64,000 bases of DNA, from positions 79,272 through 143,271 of the forward strand of contig JADGMX010000017.1 of the NCBI GenBank assembly GCA_015234525.1, in the 5' to 3' direction. Each line of letters begins with the position of its first letter. Within the stretch, counting starts at the first letter, position 1. The notes beneath the pieces were generated by a model. That model was not told the DNA's origin. It was given only the letters and a program-made list of their open reading frames with translations, and ran no database searches. The DNA is from Flavobacterium sp. (GTDB lineage Bacteria; Bacteroidota; Bacteroidia; Flavobacteriales; Flavobacteriaceae). Positions 42,937-52,327 of the stretch are shown here, in pieces. The position numbers and the translations under genes were made by a program.

Positions 42937-45747
42937 TCAGATTTTCTCAGGCATCAGAATCGCTACCATTTTATCTTTCGTCAGATATTTTTTGGCAACA
43001 GCTTGTATATCGGCGGCCGTAACAGAATTGATTTTAGCTTCCATTTGGACGATTTCTTCTGGCGACGTACCGTTATAATAAGCATTCTGCAAACTTGAAA
43101 GCCAGTACCGGTTTTCCTTGATGTCCTTTTTGTAATCGAGCAATTCGCTCTCTTTGAATTTAGAAACATCTTTCGGATCCGGACCGTTGTCAATAATTTT
43201 CTGCAATTCAGCCAAAGCGGCTGCAGTCAGGCTTTCAGCATTTTCAGGCCCACATGGGAAACCAATATTAAAATTGTAATATCCGTTTGGAACCTTGCTC
43301 ATGCTACCTCGCGCGCTGACGCCATAAACGCCGGCCGAATTTTCACGTAACTCTTCAATTAACTTGATGGTTAAAACTTCGCCTAGAGCTTGCATCGTAA
43401 ATGCTTCTTTAGGCGTGTATGTTGCATCGCCATAGAACATGATTGACACCGTGCTTTTTGGATCGGCGCCTTTGTTAACGACTTTCTTAAGATCGCCTTT
43501 TAGCATTCTATAGCCAAGATCGACAGGTTTTTCTTTTGTGCCATTTGACGGCAAAGACGCAATATACTTAGAAGCATAATCTTCGATTGCTTTATCATCG
43601 ATATTCCCCACAAAGAAGAATTCGAAGTCGCCCGCATTTGAGAACCGCTCTTTATACTTATTGTAAGCCAGTTTATAGTCCGTGTTTTTCCACGCCGTTT
43701 CGTCTGGAATAAGTCCGGTGAATCGCGGGTTATCTTTCAGCAAATAGCCGTATAACTCTTGTTGAAAGTAAAATGTAGGCATAGCTGCCAAATTTTTATA
43801 ACTGGCATCAAGTTTTTGTTTGTAACCTTCAAAAGCATCGTTATCGAGATTTAAATCGGTAAAATAGGCGTGCGTCATTTGCATCATGTATTCAAAATCT
43901 TTTGGCGTGGCCGATCCGCGAAGTCCTTCTGTATTACTGCTGATGTAAGGCGAAACGTTTGCCAATTTACCCGACATGAATTTGTTGATGTCGTTTAATT
44001 TGAGTCCGCCGAAACCAGCCTCCGCCAGAGCGCCGTTTGCATATTGCGTTTTCTTATAATCGTCGTTCGAATAAAGATTTGTTCCGCCGAAGCTGACTGC
44101 TTCCATTATGATCTCGTCATTTTTGAAATCGGTTTTCTTATACGTTACTTTTGCGCCATTGGACAAATGCAATGTTGTAGTACCGATTTTTGAATTGGTT
44201 TCCTTTTTTGTGATAGAACCCGGTTTGATCTCAGATTTAATCAGTCCGGCCACAATTTCTGAATCCTGATACGGTGTCAACTGCGAATCATCGACATTAA
44301 GCGCCTTTAAAACCTGAGCTTCAGTGACCGATTTCAAAACCTCTTTATCCGGTCCGGTGATGATTACAACTCTATTGTCTTCCTTCACATAATCTTTGAT
44401 GACAGCATTAACATTTGCGACAGTGATCTCCGGCAACATTTTCTGAACCGCATTGTATTCCCACGCAATTCCAGGCGTCGGACTTCCATCTAAAAAGTGC
44501 GCCTGATACTCGCCTACATAATTTGCTGAATTTTGTTTGTCGCGATCGTTATAGGCTTTTTCGTATCGAGCCAAAATTGACGACTTTGCCCGATCAAGTT
44601 CAGCTTGCGAGAAACCGTATTTTTTAGCTCGCGCGTTTTCAGTGACAAGGACTGATAGTGCGCTCAGAACCTTGTCTTCCTGCACCATTGCGAAGGATTG
44701 ATACGCTTCTTTGTCCCGGGCGTAAGTTCCGCCATGATATGAAAAACCGAACGTAAATGGCGGTGTGGCCGAATTGGTCAATTCTTCGAGACGGTTGTTG
44801 AGCATTGTTGTAAAAAGACTTTCAACCAGGTCTTGACGATAATCATTCACGGTGACGGTTTTCTTTTTGACATCATAATCTTTGTAAAGAAGCTGAATTT
44901 GGGTTGACGACTCTTCAGGATCGGTCTCGATTGCTACAAAAGTTTCCTTGTGGTTTGGCAGTTCGAAAACAGGGCGTGGTTTAGGTTTTGCCGGATTTTT
45001 GTATTTCTCAAAATGTTTTTTGATTTTCTTTTCCATGTCGGCTACATCAATATCACCGACAACGATAACACTGATAAGATCCGGTCGATACCAATCTTTA
45101 TAATAGCTTGCCAGTTTCTCATAAGTGAAATTTTCAAGAATCTCCTTTTTTCCGATCGGAAGTCGCTTTGCGTACTGCGAGTTATGCAACATTTTCGGAA
45201 GGTATCGATCACTCATCCGCTTATCTGCTCCAAGTCCGATACGATATTCTTCAAGCACAACTCCACGTTCTTTATCAATGTCTTCCGGAGTTAAATTGGC
45301 ATTAAACGCCCAATCTTCGATAATTTCAAAACCCTTGTCTAATTTTGCGGCGTCATCAGACGGAATCGGCAAAAAATAAACAGTCTCATCAAAACTGGTG
45401 TAGGCGTTAAGATGTTGACCGAATTTGACACCGATGCTTTGCAGATAATCAACCAGTTGATTTTTAGGGAAACGTTTGGTGCCGTTAAAGTTCATGTGTT
45501 CCATGAAATGCGCCAAGCCGAGTTGCTCGTCGGTTTCGAGGATCGAACCCGCGTTGATTACCAGTCGAAGATCGACCTTGTTTTCCGGCTTCTTGTTTTT
45601 CCGAATATAGTATGTCAGACCGTTTTTTAACTTTCCGGTTTTGACCTCGGAGTCAAACGGAATTTTGGACTCGCCTTTTAGATCTTGGGCAACCACAGAA
45701 AGCGGTAGCACAAACAAGATAAGTAGTGCTTTAGTGAATGATTTCAT
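42937..45747 (-). CDS. M16-family insulinase-like peptidase, exported
   Basis: This 936-residue exported protein has a signal peptide (MKSFTKALLILFVLPLSVVAQ). The inverted zinc motif HxxEH is HFMEH (H80, E83, H84) in the first M16 domain, with the downstream glutamate in NANLTPEDIDKERGVVLEEYR. The second half (about 500-936) has the M16_C fold without a catalytic motif, as expected for a two-domain peptidase. I place the start at ATG 45747; an in-frame ATG further up at 45825 lies before the -7 box at 45781-45788 and would lack a signal peptide at its N terminus. A role in periplasmic peptide turnover is inferred. Confidence 0.93.
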   Translation of the reverse strand: MKSFTKALLILFVLPLSVVAQDLKGESKIPFDSEVKTGKLKNGLTYYIRKNKKPENKVDLRLVINAGSILETDEQLGLAHFMEHMNFNGTKRFPKNQLVDYLQSIGVKFGQHLNAYTSFDETVYFLPIPSDDAAKLDKGFEIIEDWAFNANLTPEDIDKERGVVLEEYRIGLGADKRMSDRYLPKMLHNSQYAKRLPIGKKEILENFTYEKLASYYKDWYRPDLISVIVVGDIDVADMEKKIKKHFEKYKNPAKPKPRPVFELPNHKETFVAIETDPEESSTQIQLLYKDYDVKKKTVTVNDYRQDLVESLFTTMLNNRLEELTNSATPPFTFGFSYHGGTYARDKEAYQSFAMVQEDKVLSALSVLVTENARAKKYGFSQAELDRAKSSILARYEKAYNDRDKQNSANYVGEYQAHFLDGSPTPGIAWEYNAVQKMLPEITVANVNAVIKDYVKEDNRVVIITGPDKEVLKSVTEAQVLKALNVDDSQLTPYQDSEIVAGLIKSEIKPGSITKKETNSKIGTTTLHLSNGAKVTYKKTDFKNDEIIMEAVSFGGTNLYSNDDYKKTQYANGALAEAGFGGLKLNDINKFMSGKLANVSPYISSNTEGLRGSATPKDFEYMMQMTHAYFTDLNLDNDAFEGYKQKLDASYKNLAAMPTFYFQQELYGYLLKDNPRFTGLIPDETAWKNTDYKLAYNKYKERFSNAGDFEFFFVGNIDDKAIEDYASKYIASLPSNGTKEKPVDLGYRMLKGDLKKVVNKGADPKSTVSIMFYGDATYTPKEAFTMQALGEVLTIKLIEELRENSAGVYGVSARGSMSKVPNGYYNFNIGFPCGPENAESLTAAALAELQKIIDNGPDPKDVSKFKESELLDYKKDIKENRYWLSSLQNAYYNGTSPEEIVQMEAKINSVTAADIQAVAKKYLTKDKMVAILMPEKI

Positions 45748-45780
45748 ATTTGTTGTATTGATGGATTTACGCGTGAAAAT

Positions 45781-45788
45781 CAAATATA
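45781..45788 (-). promoter_or_regulatory. -7 box of the M16 peptidase gene
   Basis: The minus strand reads TATATTTG, a full TAnnTTTG match, 33 bases before ATG 45747, and fixes that start. Confidence 0.65.
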
Positions 45789-45896
45789 AAGATTTCTGTC
45801 TCTTAACGTTACGTTTATTCTGCATTTTTTTATAAGGTCGGCACCCCGTGCAAAACCTATTTAATTTATTATATTTACCGCGTTTACTTCTTAATT

Positions 45897-47156
45897 ATGC
45901 GGAAACGTTTCAATATCTCACTATCGCTTTTCATGCTTTTTTTCTCAATTCTGACTCAGGCTCAGGCTTTGCGGGAAATTGCGCCACCGTACAACATTAA
46001 AACCGTTGCTTTCACCCAAAACAACAACGTGATTGTACCGATTTTTTCAATCAACGACTCGTTCACATTTGAGTTCGATGATCTTTTTGGGAACGAGGCA
46101 AATTACTATTACGAGATTATTCACTGCAATTATAATTGGACTAAATCGGAGTTGGCCGAAGCCGAATATTTGCAAGGATTTAAAAGCCAACGAATCCAAA
46201 ATTATTCGAATTCGTTCAATACGCTTCAGCTTTATTCGCATTATACGGTTTCATTTCCGAACCGGTTTACGCAATTTCGGGTGAGCGGAAATTACATGAT
46301 CAATATTCTGAATGAAGATAAGGAAGTGATTTTGTCCCGACGGTTTATCGTCTTCGAAGACATTGTGCAAGTTCCGATGCAGATTCGGCGTGCTCGCAAT
46401 TTAAATGTGATCAACGAAATGCATAATGTTGAATTTTCAATAAAAACGACCGCATTTACCTTTCAGAACCCGATTCGAAACGTAAAGGTTTTACTGATGC
46501 AGAACGGTCGGTTTGACAATGCGATTTACAATGTAAAACCACAATATACCATTGGTAACGACTTGATTTATAAATACGATACTGAAACGCAGTTTTATGC
46601 CGGAAACGAATTTTTATGGTTTGAGAATAAAGACATCCGTGCGGCCAATAATCATATCGCGAAAGTTACTTCAAACAGCAATATTTACAACTCGCATTTA
46701 TACACCACTGAGGCTCGAGCCAATGCAACCTATACCTACGCGCCCGATATTAACGGCGGCTTTTTACTCAATAATACAGGCGCCGAAAACAACGAGATCG
46801 AAGCTGATTACGCCTGGGTTTTCTTTAGTTTATCTGCTCCAACATTCTTTGGCAACAAAGATATTTACATCAACGGAATGTTCAATAATTACGCATTGAC
46901 GCCTGAGAATAAAATGGATTACGATGCAAAACGCGGGATTTACGAGAAAGCGATTATGATCAAACAGGGTTTTACCAATTATCAATATGTGATTGCTGAT
47001 GCAAATGGCAAGATCGACGAGAAAAATGCGATCAACGGCAATTTCTATCAAACCGAAAACAATTACTTTGCGCTTGTATACTATCGTGAGAATAATGAGC
47101 GATACGATCGGGTGATTGGCAGAGGAAGCGCGAGTTCGTTAAATATCACGAATTAG
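45897..47156 (+). CDS. Type IX secretion system plug-domain protein (DUF5103)
   Basis: This 419-residue exported protein opens with a signal peptide (MRKRFNISLSLFMLFFSILTQAQ). The mature protein matches DUF5103, now called the T9SS plug protein domain. Visible are FSINDSFTFEFDDLFGNEANYYYEIIHCNYNW, split over residues 50-85, then FRVSGNYMINILNEDKEVILSRRFIVFED near 130-158, and NGMFNNYALTPENKM near 335. In F. johnsoniae a protein of this family closes the periplasmic side of the SprA translocon. It is the only T9SS-related gene in the window besides gldB and gldC. Its role here is by family inference. Confidence 0.85.
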   Translation: MRKRFNISLSLFMLFFSILTQAQALREIAPPYNIKTVAFTQNNNVIVPIFSINDSFTFEFDDLFGNEANYYYEIIHCNYNWTKSELAEAEYLQGFKSQRIQNYSNSFNTLQLYSHYTVSFPNRFTQFRVSGNYMINILNEDKEVILSRRFIVFEDIVQVPMQIRRARNLNVINEMHNVEFSIKTTAFTFQNPIRNVKVLLMQNGRFDNAIYNVKPQYTIGNDLIYKYDTETQFYAGNEFLWFENKDIRAANNHIAKVTSNSNIYNSHLYTTEARANATYTYAPDINGGFLLNNTGAENNEIEADYAWVFFSLSAPTFFGNKDIYINGMFNNYALTPENKMDYDAKRGIYEKAIMIKQGFTNYQYVIADANGKIDEKNAINGNFYQTENNYFALVYYRENNERYDRVIGRGSASSLNITN

Positions 47157-47201
47157 CGGATATTTTAACGAATAATAAAGCGGTGCTGACTTTATATTTA
47201 G

Positions 47202-47209
47202 TAAATTTG
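47202..47209 (+). promoter_or_regulatory. -7 box of apaG
   Basis: TAAATTTG, a full TAnnTTTG match, 35 bases before ATG 47245. No TTG at -33. Confidence 0.5.
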
Positions 47210-47244
47210 AAATTCGATTTTTTTAAGGTAAAACGCTGTCAGCC

Positions 47245-47631
47245 ATGGTTTCACAAATTACGAGAGGCATTAAAATTTCGGTTTTGACGAGTTTTGAAGG
47301 AACGTACTTCAAAAATTATAAAATACACTTTGCTTTCAGCTACGACATTACGATCGAGAATCACTCTAAAGATTCTGTCCAACTAACTTCTCGCCATTGG
47401 GAAATATTTGACTCGCTCAATGACCGCGACATTGTTGACGGCGATGGGGTAATCGGCAAAAAACCTGTTTTGAAACCCGGCGAATCACATTCCTATAGTT
47501 CGGGTTGCCTTTTAGCTTCGCCATTTGGCGCGATGAAAGGCTATTTCAACATGATTAACTTTACCTCAACAAGAAGCTTCAAAGTGATTGTGCCGACTTT
47601 CAGGCTCAGCGCTCCGTTTGCCTTGAACTAG
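47245..47631 (+). CDS. apaG: ApaG domain protein
   Basis: This 128-residue protein has the complete ApaG fold: an N-terminal GIKISVLTSFEGTYF, a central VQLTSRHWEIFDS, the glycine-rich loop GDGVIGKKPVLKPGESHSYSSG and the end FKVIVPTFRLSAPFALN. ApaG was linked to Co/Mg resistance and diadenosine tetraphosphate in Salmonella and E. coli; the biochemical function is unsettled. It is a lone gene whose stop directly abuts that of the convergent pdeM. Confidence 0.92.
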   Translation: MVSQITRGIKISVLTSFEGTYFKNYKIHFAFSYDITIENHSKDSVQLTSRHWEIFDSLNDRDIVDGDGVIGKKPVLKPGESHSYSSGCLLASPFGAMKGYFNMINFTSTRSFKVIVPTFRLSAPFALN

Positions 47632-48270
47632 TCAGTTTCCGATCTTGATTACTTCGTCTTTTGTGATTGCGTAAACCACGTCGAATTCGCTTGGCATCAA
47701 CTCGTGACTTCCGGTAAATTCGCCGAACGCAGCCATGATCATTTGATTTGGCTTCTGAAAAAAACAACAGGTTTTTAGAAACTGCCTGCCCAACCCCCGC
47801 AATCGAATGCACGGATGAATATGTCCACAAAAGTTAAATAAGTTTTCTCGCTCCTGCGGATGATGAGTGAGCAGGAATTTATCATCCGAAATTTCAGAAA
47901 CCACATCGATTCCTATTTGGTTGTATTGATCCGGATTTAAAATATCGTGATTGCCTTCAACTAAGATTACTCTTGCGTTTTGTGCTTTCACCCACGTTTC
48001 AAACAATTCCCACTCGCGGTTGATCGAACTGTGAAACAAATCGCCAAGAAAACACACCGTCTCAGGTTGGAATAATGCGATTACGTTATCTAGCTTTTCG
48101 AAATTTTTCAACATCGGATTGGTCGGCACCGCAAAACCAGCTTTCCTAAAATGCGAAACCTTTCCTAGATGCGCATCGGCAATCATCAGTATTTGTCGGC
48201 TGTGCCAAAATATCGCACCAGAACAATGTAGTGTAAATTGTTCGTTTCGTATGGTTATGTCTAAAGTCAT
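47632..48270 (-). CDS. pdeM: Ligase-associated DNA damage response endonuclease PdeM
   Basis: This 212-residue metallophosphoesterase has the calcineurin-like metal site: DAHLGK (D32, H34), GDLFHS near 93, GNHD near 131 and the late histidines HHPQERENLFNFCGHIHP near 157-174. It matches the PdeM family found in operons with an ATP-dependent DNA ligase, a DEXH helicase and a beta-lactamase-fold exonuclease. All four are present here in order, overlapping by one to four bases. It probably cuts or trims DNA during repair; direct activity is not proven for this protein. Confidence 0.9.
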   Translation of the reverse strand: MTLDITIRNEQFTLHCSGAIFWHSRQILMIADAHLGKVSHFRKAGFAVPTNPMLKNFEKLDNVIALFQPETVCFLGDLFHSSINREWELFETWVKAQNARVILVEGNHDILNPDQYNQIGIDVVSEISDDKFLLTHHPQERENLFNFCGHIHPCIRLRGLGRQFLKTCCFFQKPNQMIMAAFGEFTGSHELMPSEFDVVYAITKDEVIKIGN

Positions 48271-50726
48271 TAATCTTTCATGTATGAAGCGGTCATTCGC
48301 TTTATCCTGTCGGATAGTTTTTCGCTTGAGAGTTTTTCTCGAAGTCTATCGGTTATTATCGGAAAACTGAATGGCGTCGGTTTATCGCATTGTTTCCAGA
48401 CAATCTGCTGATTTTGAATTCGCTCCAACGCTTGAATAAGACGACCTTCTTCCAGTTGATGCTCGAATGTTTCGCGATACGCCTGTTGAAACAGCAAATT
48501 GTCGGGTTCATACTCACGAAACACCTCAAACAGCAATTGCGCACCGCCTTGAAGGTGCTTCGTTTTCACCAATTTTCCAGGGTAGCCGGTAAATACCAAC
48601 CCTGAAATTACGGCAATGTCTCTAAACTTACGTCTCGCCATCTCGGTCGAATTCAAACTGATCTGTAAATCGGTATGAACATGCTCGGGCACAAATAACT
48701 CGTTGTCTAATACTTGTTGCATGTCGATTTGTTGATCTGATAACAATTCGAAACCATAATCGTTGTACGCCAATGAAAATGTAATCGGACTCAACAAACT
48801 GATTCGGTAGGCGAACAAACTTGCCAGTGCCTCATGAACAAACCTCCCTTCAAATGGATAAAAAATCGCGTGATAGCCTTCCCTTGTTTTAAACGTCTCG
48901 ATTAAAAATTCATTATCCGAAGGCACGATTGATTCCTTACGTTGACGCTTGAAAAGTCCGGCGAGCGCAACAAGTTCAGGTGTTTTGCTGGCGAAATTCG
49001 CCGCATAAAGTTCCTGCCTTAATAATTCGCTCATTTGTGCCGATAAGGTAAGTCGGCCACCTAGCCAACTTGCATGCTTGACCGGTTTACCCGATTCGGC
49101 GCGTTTAACCAGAACCTGCATATTTTTAACCTTGTACAGTTCGAGTTTCTTACCTGCAAAGATAAACACTTCTCCGGGTTGTACTTTTGAAATAAACCAC
49201 TCTTCGATCGTACCGATAAATCCGCCACCAACGTATTTAACGCTTAAAACTGCATCGCTGACGATGGTTCCAATTTGCATGCGATGATGCATTGCTGTTG
49301 CCCGGTTATTAATTTTAAAAAGCCCGTCTTCTTCAATCTCCACCTTTTTATACTCGTCGTAAGCTTGTAAACTCTGACTTCCTTGCGCAATGAAATTCAA
49401 TATCCACTGCCAATTTTCAGGAGTCATCGTTTGATAACAAAACGTACTTTTAACTTCGTCGTAGATTTTATCAGGATAGAATCCGTCTGAAACTGCCAAT
49501 GTGTTGAGATATTGCACCAGAACATCCCAACTATTCAGATACGGAATGCGGTCTTCCACAACCGAATGCTTGGCAGCTTTTTTCAGAGCCGAAGCTTCGA
49601 TGAGTTCAATGGCGTGGGTGGCCAAAAAATAAATAACGCTTTCCTTTCCGGGTTGATGTCCGCTTCTTCCTGCGCGCTGCAAAAATCTGGCAACACCTTT
49701 CGGACCACCAATCTGAATGATGCTTTCGACCGGAGCGAAGTCGACACCAAGGTCCAGACTTGAGGTACAAACAACAACCTTGAGCTCTTCGTTTCGTATG
49801 GCTTGTTCGACCCATTGTCTTGTTTCGCGACTGATACTTGAATGATGCATTGCCATTTCGCCCGCGAATTCCGGATATTTTTCAAGAATCCGCTGAAACC
49901 ATATCTCACATGCCGATCGGACATTTGTAAAAATCAGCGTGGTTTTACTCCGTCGAATAATCGGAATTACCTCATCCAACAAGTGCAACCCCATATGACC
50001 ACGCCATGGATAGGTTTCCATTTTCTCAGGAATGATTGAAATGACCTTAATCTTTTTATCGATGTTTGCCCGAATCAAAACCGAATTTTTGTTGGCATCA
50101 GAATCCGGGCCGAGCAAAACTTCTCGCGCTTGTTCGAGATTGCCGATAGTTGCCGAAATTCCCCAGATCCGCATTTTTGGAACAATTGTTTTGAGTCGGG
50201 ATAAACCAAGTTCGGTTTGGACACCGCGTTTGGTTCCCATCAGCTCATGCCATTCGTCGACCACAATTGCTGAACAGTTTTTGAAAACTTTTTCATATCC
50301 TTTCGACGCCAGTAGCAATTGTAAACTTTCCGGAGTTGTGATTAGCAAATCGGGCATTTTGTCTTTTTGGCGCGCACGTTCAGCTTGCGATGTGTCGCCG
50401 GAGCGGATCCCGACAGTCATTTCCGGAGCAAGATCAACGGCAACTCGTTCAGCTGCTTGTTTGATTTCGACTGATAACGACCGTAGCGGGGTGATCCAAA
50501 TTGCTTTAATTCCGGCAACTCGTTTGTGCGACGGATTGTTCTGCAGATAATCCAAAATGATAGGCATCCAAAGTGCGTATGTCTTTCCACTACCGGTGGG
50601 AGCGTTCAGCAATCCGTGTTTTCCTTGCAAAAAAGCCGTCCAGGTTTGTCGTTGAAAAGGAAACGCTTCCCAACCTTGTTTTGAAAACCAAGTGGTTCCG
50701 ATATCCATCAATTGCTGCCGATTCAT
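48270..50726 (-). CDS. Ligase-associated DNA damage response DEXH-box helicase (Lhr-like)
   Basis: This 818-residue SF2 helicase of the Lhr type has Walker A NAPTGSGKTYAL (motif I, around 41-52), motif Ia TPLRSLSVE, Walker B DEWH near 158, motif III SATIGN, motif V VVCTSSLDLGVDFAPVE near 340 and motif VI FLQRAGRSGHQPG near 365. The C-terminal half carries the winged-helix and DUF4441-like Lhr-associated domain. It is the largest gene of the four-gene repair operon and overlaps pdeM by one base and the ligase by four. Confidence 0.93.
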   Translation of the reverse strand: MNRQQLMDIGTTWFSKQGWEAFPFQRQTWTAFLQGKHGLLNAPTGSGKTYALWMPIILDYLQNNPSHKRVAGIKAIWITPLRSLSVEIKQAAERVAVDLAPEMTVGIRSGDTSQAERARQKDKMPDLLITTPESLQLLLASKGYEKVFKNCSAIVVDEWHELMGTKRGVQTELGLSRLKTIVPKMRIWGISATIGNLEQAREVLLGPDSDANKNSVLIRANIDKKIKVISIIPEKMETYPWRGHMGLHLLDEVIPIIRRSKTTLIFTNVRSACEIWFQRILEKYPEFAGEMAMHHSSISRETRQWVEQAIRNEELKVVVCTSSLDLGVDFAPVESIIQIGGPKGVARFLQRAGRSGHQPGKESVIYFLATHAIELIEASALKKAAKHSVVEDRIPYLNSWDVLVQYLNTLAVSDGFYPDKIYDEVKSTFCYQTMTPENWQWILNFIAQGSQSLQAYDEYKKVEIEEDGLFKINNRATAMHHRMQIGTIVSDAVLSVKYVGGGFIGTIEEWFISKVQPGEVFIFAGKKLELYKVKNMQVLVKRAESGKPVKHASWLGGRLTLSAQMSELLRQELYAANFASKTPELVALAGLFKRQRKESIVPSDNEFLIETFKTREGYHAIFYPFEGRFVHEALASLFAYRISLLSPITFSLAYNDYGFELLSDQQIDMQQVLDNELFVPEHVHTDLQISLNSTEMARRKFRDIAVISGLVFTGYPGKLVKTKHLQGGAQLLFEVFREYEPDNLLFQQAYRETFEHQLEEGRLIQALERIQNQQIVWKQCDKPTPFSFPIITDRLREKLSSEKLSDRIKRMTASYMKD

Positions 50727-52327
50727 GATACGATTAAACTTTTGAGATCGTCGATTGTGTTTGCTTCGTCAATTTTTTTGTCGTGTCGCCATCGCAAAAT
50801 TCTTGGAAATCTTGTCGCGATTCCACTTTTGTGTCGTTTTGAAAGTGCGACGCCTTCAAATCCGATCTCAAAGACGAGTTTCGGAACCACACTACGAACG
50901 GGACCAAATTTTTCTAACGTGTTCTTTTTTATAAAATCGTCGACCATGCGGAATTCGGCGTCGGTCAAGCCTGAATATGCCTTTGCAAATGTGACGAGTT
51001 CCTGTTCGCCTTTTTCATTTTGTTGCCAAAGTGCAAAAGTATAGTCGGTAAATAAATTGGAACGACGACCGTGGCCACGCATCGCATACGTTAAAACCGC
51101 ATCAATTGTTAAAGGTTCGACTTTCCACTTCCACCAGTCGCCTTTTTTGCGCCCAACGAGGTATGGAGAATCTTTTCGTTTCAGCATCAGGCCTTCGCTG
51201 CAGAGTTCACGTGCACGCAACCGTTCGTTTTCGACTTCTTCCCAGGTATTGAATGATAGCCGTTCTGAAAGCTGTAGCGGAATATTTTGATCTTTTATTT
51301 GCTCATAAAGCTTTTCGAGTAGAATGCGACGATGTTCAAATGGCTGGTTTCGGATATCTTCACCATTCCATTCGAGCAAATCATAAGCGCGAATGACAAC
51401 AGGGGTATTTTTAAGTATGGAAGCTGAAACAGTTTTACGGCCGATCCGGGTTTGGAGTTCGTTAAAACTCCCGGTCTTTCCCTCAATAAAAGGCAAAATC
51501 TCTCCATCAATTACAGTTCCGTTTGGAACCACGTTTATGAACGACGCAAACTCCGGATATTTATCGGTTACGAGTTCTTCACCGCGGCTCCACACATAAA
51601 TTTTTCCTTCGCGGATGATGGTTTGCGATCGGATTCCGTCCCATTTATGTTCGACGCTCCAATCAGATGCATTTCCCAGGGATGACGGTTCGCCCTCGAT
51701 TGGATAAGCGAGATAAAACGGATAAGGCCGTGATAGAAATTCCTGATTTGTTTCATCGATGATTAATTCCTGATACGATATCGTTTCCGGATTCCAATCG
51801 CCCATAAGTCGGTACGCCAAGAGATCTTCATCGATTCCGGATGCTTTTGAAAGCGCTCGTGTCATCAGTTTTTGGCTGACGCCGATGCGAAAACTTCCCG
51901 TGATGAGTTTCGTAAAAACAAAACGTTCGTAGTAGTTTAAAGCCAACCAATTCTCGTGAAGGTAGGCGCGTTTCTCATCGTCGGTTTTCTTTTTGAGCTG
52001 GATCATTTCCTTAAGAAACTCGGTTAATGTCCGATCGGAATGTTCTTTACTTGCCGGAATAACCAGCGCGATGGTTTCAGCCAAATCGCCAACAATGTGA
52101 TAGGATTCTTCGAAGAGCCACATCGGAATTTCCGAAAGCTCGCTTGCCCAGATTCGGAGTAGCGTTGTGTTCACAGGTCGTGGCGGCCGCCGATGAGATA
52201 AAAGTGCGATAGTCCAAACTTTATCAGAATCGCCTGCTTTTTTAAAATACTCGGTCAAGGCGTCGACTTTAACCGAAGTTTTGTTCGAGCCGTCAAGTGT
52301 TTTTATAAGTTCGGCAAAATTCTTCAT
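50723..52327 (-). CDS. ATP-dependent DNA ligase (ligase-associated response type)
   Basis: This 534-residue enzyme is a nucleotidyltransferase with the adenylation lysine K228 in EHKWDGIR, motif III (VIDGEILPF near 275), motif IV near 340 (SEGLMLKRKDSPY) and motif V GDWWKWKVEPLTIDAVL near 405. An N-terminal DNA-binding domain and a C-terminal OB domain (FTDYTFALW ... KLVFEIGFEGVALSKRH) complete it. The organism presumably also has an NAD-dependent LigA elsewhere; this one belongs to the DNA-damage operon and not to replication. It overlaps the exonuclease and helicase by four bases each. Confidence 0.94.
   Translation of the reverse strand: MKNFAELIKTLDGSNKTSVKVDALTEYFKKAGDSDKVWTIALLSHRRPPRPVNTTLLRIWASELSEIPMWLFEESYHIVGDLAETIALVIPASKEHSDRTLTEFLKEMIQLKKKTDDEKRAYLHENWLALNYYERFVFTKLITGSFRIGVSQKLMTRALSKASGIDEDLLAYRLMGDWNPETISYQELIIDETNQEFLSRPYPFYLAYPIEGEPSSLGNASDWSVEHKWDGIRSQTIIREGKIYVWSRGEELVTDKYPEFASFINVVPNGTVIDGEILPFIEGKTGSFNELQTRIGRKTVSASILKNTPVVIRAYDLLEWNGEDIRNQPFEHRRILLEKLYEQIKDQNIPLQLSERLSFNTWEEVENERLRARELCSEGLMLKRKDSPYLVGRKKGDWWKWKVEPLTIDAVLTYAMRGHGRRSNLFTDYTFALWQQNEKGEQELVTFAKAYSGLTDAEFRMVDDFIKKNTLEKFGPVRSVVPKLVFEIGFEGVALSKRHKSGIATRFPRILRWRHDKKIDEANTIDDLKSLIVS

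Noticed and set aside
42937..44250. Second active site in the C-terminal M16 domain
   Set aside because: No HxxEH motif is present; this half is expected to be non-catalytic.
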